In this document: in pieces, positions 5,770-6,691 of the stretch
How the letters are laid out: each line of letters opens with the position of its first letter
Numbering within the stretch: the stretch's first letter is position 1
Assembly (NCBI GenBank): GCA_028679405.1
Contig: JAJRBP010000122.1
Location: 1-6,691, forward strand
From: Methanoregulaceae archaeon
GTDB lineage: Archaea > Halobacteriota > Methanomicrobia > Methanomicrobiales > Methanospirillaceae
Reading direction: 5' to 3'
Length of the DNA stretch: 6,691 bases
Made by a program: the position numbers and the translations under genes
The notes under the pieces: model-generated
What the model was told of the DNA's origin: nothing
Seen by the model: only the letters and a program-made list of their open reading frames with translations
The model's database searches: none

Positions 5770-6691
5770 ATGCTCGGAGGACAACCGATTATCATTCTAA
5801 AAGAAAATGTGGAGCGAAACCGGGGCCTTGAGGCCCAGCGCTCGAATATTGCGGCCGCAAAGGCGATTGCCGCCGCTGTACGGACAACTCTAGGCCCCCG
5901 CGGCATGGACAAGATGCTGGTCTCCGGGACCGGGGATGTAACGATCACCAACGACGGTGCGACCATCCTCCAGGAGCTCTCCGTGTCGCATCCCGGTGCG
6001 AAGATGGTCATCGAGGTGGCCGAGGCCCAGGATGACGAAGTAGGGGACGGGACCACCACGGCAGTGGTGCTCGTCGGCGCCCTGATGGAGAGGGCCGAAC
6101 AGATGATCGAGCGGAAGATCCACCCGACCGTGATTGGGGCGGGCTACCGCATGGGGATGGAGAAGGCCCTGGAGATCCTCGAACATCTCGCCATCAAGAT
6201 CGACCCCTACGACCGGAAGACACTGATCCGGATCGCCGACACGGCGATGACCGGCAAGTCCATCGAGTCGGTGAAGGAGAAGCTCAACGGGATCGCGGTC
6301 GACGCGGTCATGGCCGTCGCCGAGAAGGAAGGCGGTAAGATCCGGGTCGACGACGATAACGTGCTGATCAAGAAGCAGGCCGGGGAGACCATGGACGACG
6401 CGGAGCTCGTTTCAGGCGTCGTGATCGACAAGACCCGGATCTCGGAGGACATGCCGAGGAAGATCAAGAATGCGAAGGTCGCCCTGGTCGCAAGCCCCAT
6501 GGAGATCAAGAAGACCCAGGTGAAGGCCAAGATCCGGATCACTTCCTCCGAACAGGTCAGCGCCTTCTCCCTCCAGGAGCGCGAGACCCTGAAGAAGTTC
6601 GCGGACACGGTCATCGAGAGCGGCGCGAACGTGCTCCTCTGCCAGAAGGGTCTTGCGGATTCGGTGGCCTACTACCTTGCCAAGGGCGGGG
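5770..6691 (+). CDS. ths: Thermosome subunit (group II chaperonin), N-terminal part (runs off right edge)
   Basis: The reading frame stays open to the window edge and encodes 307 residues of an archaeal thermosome subunit, an ATP-driven double-ring chaperonin that folds cytoplasmic proteins. Diagnostic blocks are LGGQPIIIL at 2-10, [11 protein letters not shown] at 40-50, NDGATIL at 61-67, the ATP-site motif GDGTTT at 92-97, and the apical-domain stretch with [10 protein letters not shown] at 285-294. Full-length subunits have about 530-550 residues, so the rest of the apical domain and the C-terminal equatorial half are missing. The N-terminus is a few residues shorter than in many homologues, but the start is well supported by GGAGGA at the right distance. 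The apical CQKG is followed by LAD where the family usually has IDD. Which paralogue this is (alpha, beta or gamma) cannot be told. Confidence 0.96.
   Translation, partial: MLGGQPIIILKENVERNRGLEAQRSNIAAAKAIAAAVRTTLGPRGMDKMLVSGTGDVTITNDGATILQELSVSHPGAKMVIEVAEAQDDEVGDGTTTAVVLVGALMERAEQMIERKIHPTVIGAGYRMGMEKALEILEHLAIKIDPYDRKTLIRIADTAMTGKSIESVKEKLNGIAVDAVMAVAEKEGGKIRVDDDNVLIKKQAGETMDDAELVSGVVIDKTRISEDMPRKIKNAKVALVASPMEIKKTQVKAKIRITSSEQVSAFSLQERETLKKFADTVIESGANVLLCQKGLADSVAYYLAKGG

Noticed and set aside
3325..6443. A 19-base exact repeat, TCGACAAGACCCGGATCTC, at 3325-3343 in prs and 6425-6443 in the thermosome gene
   Set aside because: Both copies are in the same codon phase and encode DKTRIS with the favoured codons of this genome. 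Lys-Thr-Arg is functional in prs. Chance convergence through codon bias is the simplest explanation; nothing marks it as a mobile or regulatory repeat.
1..6691. Possible defence, toxin-antitoxin or mobile system (for example reading the PIN protein as a toxin, or RtcA as part of an RNA-repair defence island)
   Set aside because: The PIN protein has the Nob1 zinc ribbon and QNVA block, no antitoxin gene is adjacent, no RtcB or integrase is present, and all genes are recognisable housekeeping families with uniform composition.

Overview
The window looks like chromosomal DNA of a euryarchaeal methanogen, most likely of the order Methanomicrobiales. Supporting signs are a membrane-type archaeal LonB, an archaeal Nob1 with a C-terminal zinc ribbon, an archaeal-length PRPP synthetase, a GfcR-type HTH-phosphoribosyltransferase and a group II chaperonin (thermosome). 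Promoters are TATA-type in AT-rich gaps, while the genes are clearly GC-rich (about 60% by eye). The genus is not resolved. I see no mobile element, CRISPR array, tRNA or rRNA gene, and no composition shift pointing to recent transfer.

Layout. The left part (1-2704) is on the minus strand: lonB, then after 6 bases the start of a tldD-type metalloprotease gene that runs off the left edge. An 85-base divergent intergenic region (2705-2789) separates these from a plus-strand string: prs (2790-3641), rtcA (3632-4615, overlapping prs by 10 bases), nob1 (4599-5054, overlapping rtcA by 17 bases) and gfcR (5077-5688). An 81-base gap (5689-5769) holds an imperfect hairpin, a TATATATA box and a Shine-Dalgarno sequence. 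It precedes a thermosome subunit gene that runs off the right edge. There is no gene-free stretch longer than 300 bases; apart from the two gaps described, the window is essentially all coding.

How the genes may work together. LonB and TldD form a proteolysis pair: LonB degrades proteins at the membrane, and the TldD/TldE family digests unfolded peptides. On the plus strand, PRPP synthetase is followed by two RNA 3'-end enzymes (RtcA and the rRNA nuclease Nob1) in overlapping frames. A regulator with a PRPP-binding fold comes next and appears to have its own promoter inside the end of nob1. The thermosome adds protein folding. All families are known. The points of interest are arrangement and regulation: the prs/gfcR pairing with similar TTAAGTA boxes, the rtcA-nob1 coupling, the lonB-tldD junction, and the inverted repeat next to the thermosome promoter. 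I do not see a convincing undescribed multi-gene defence or mobile system here.
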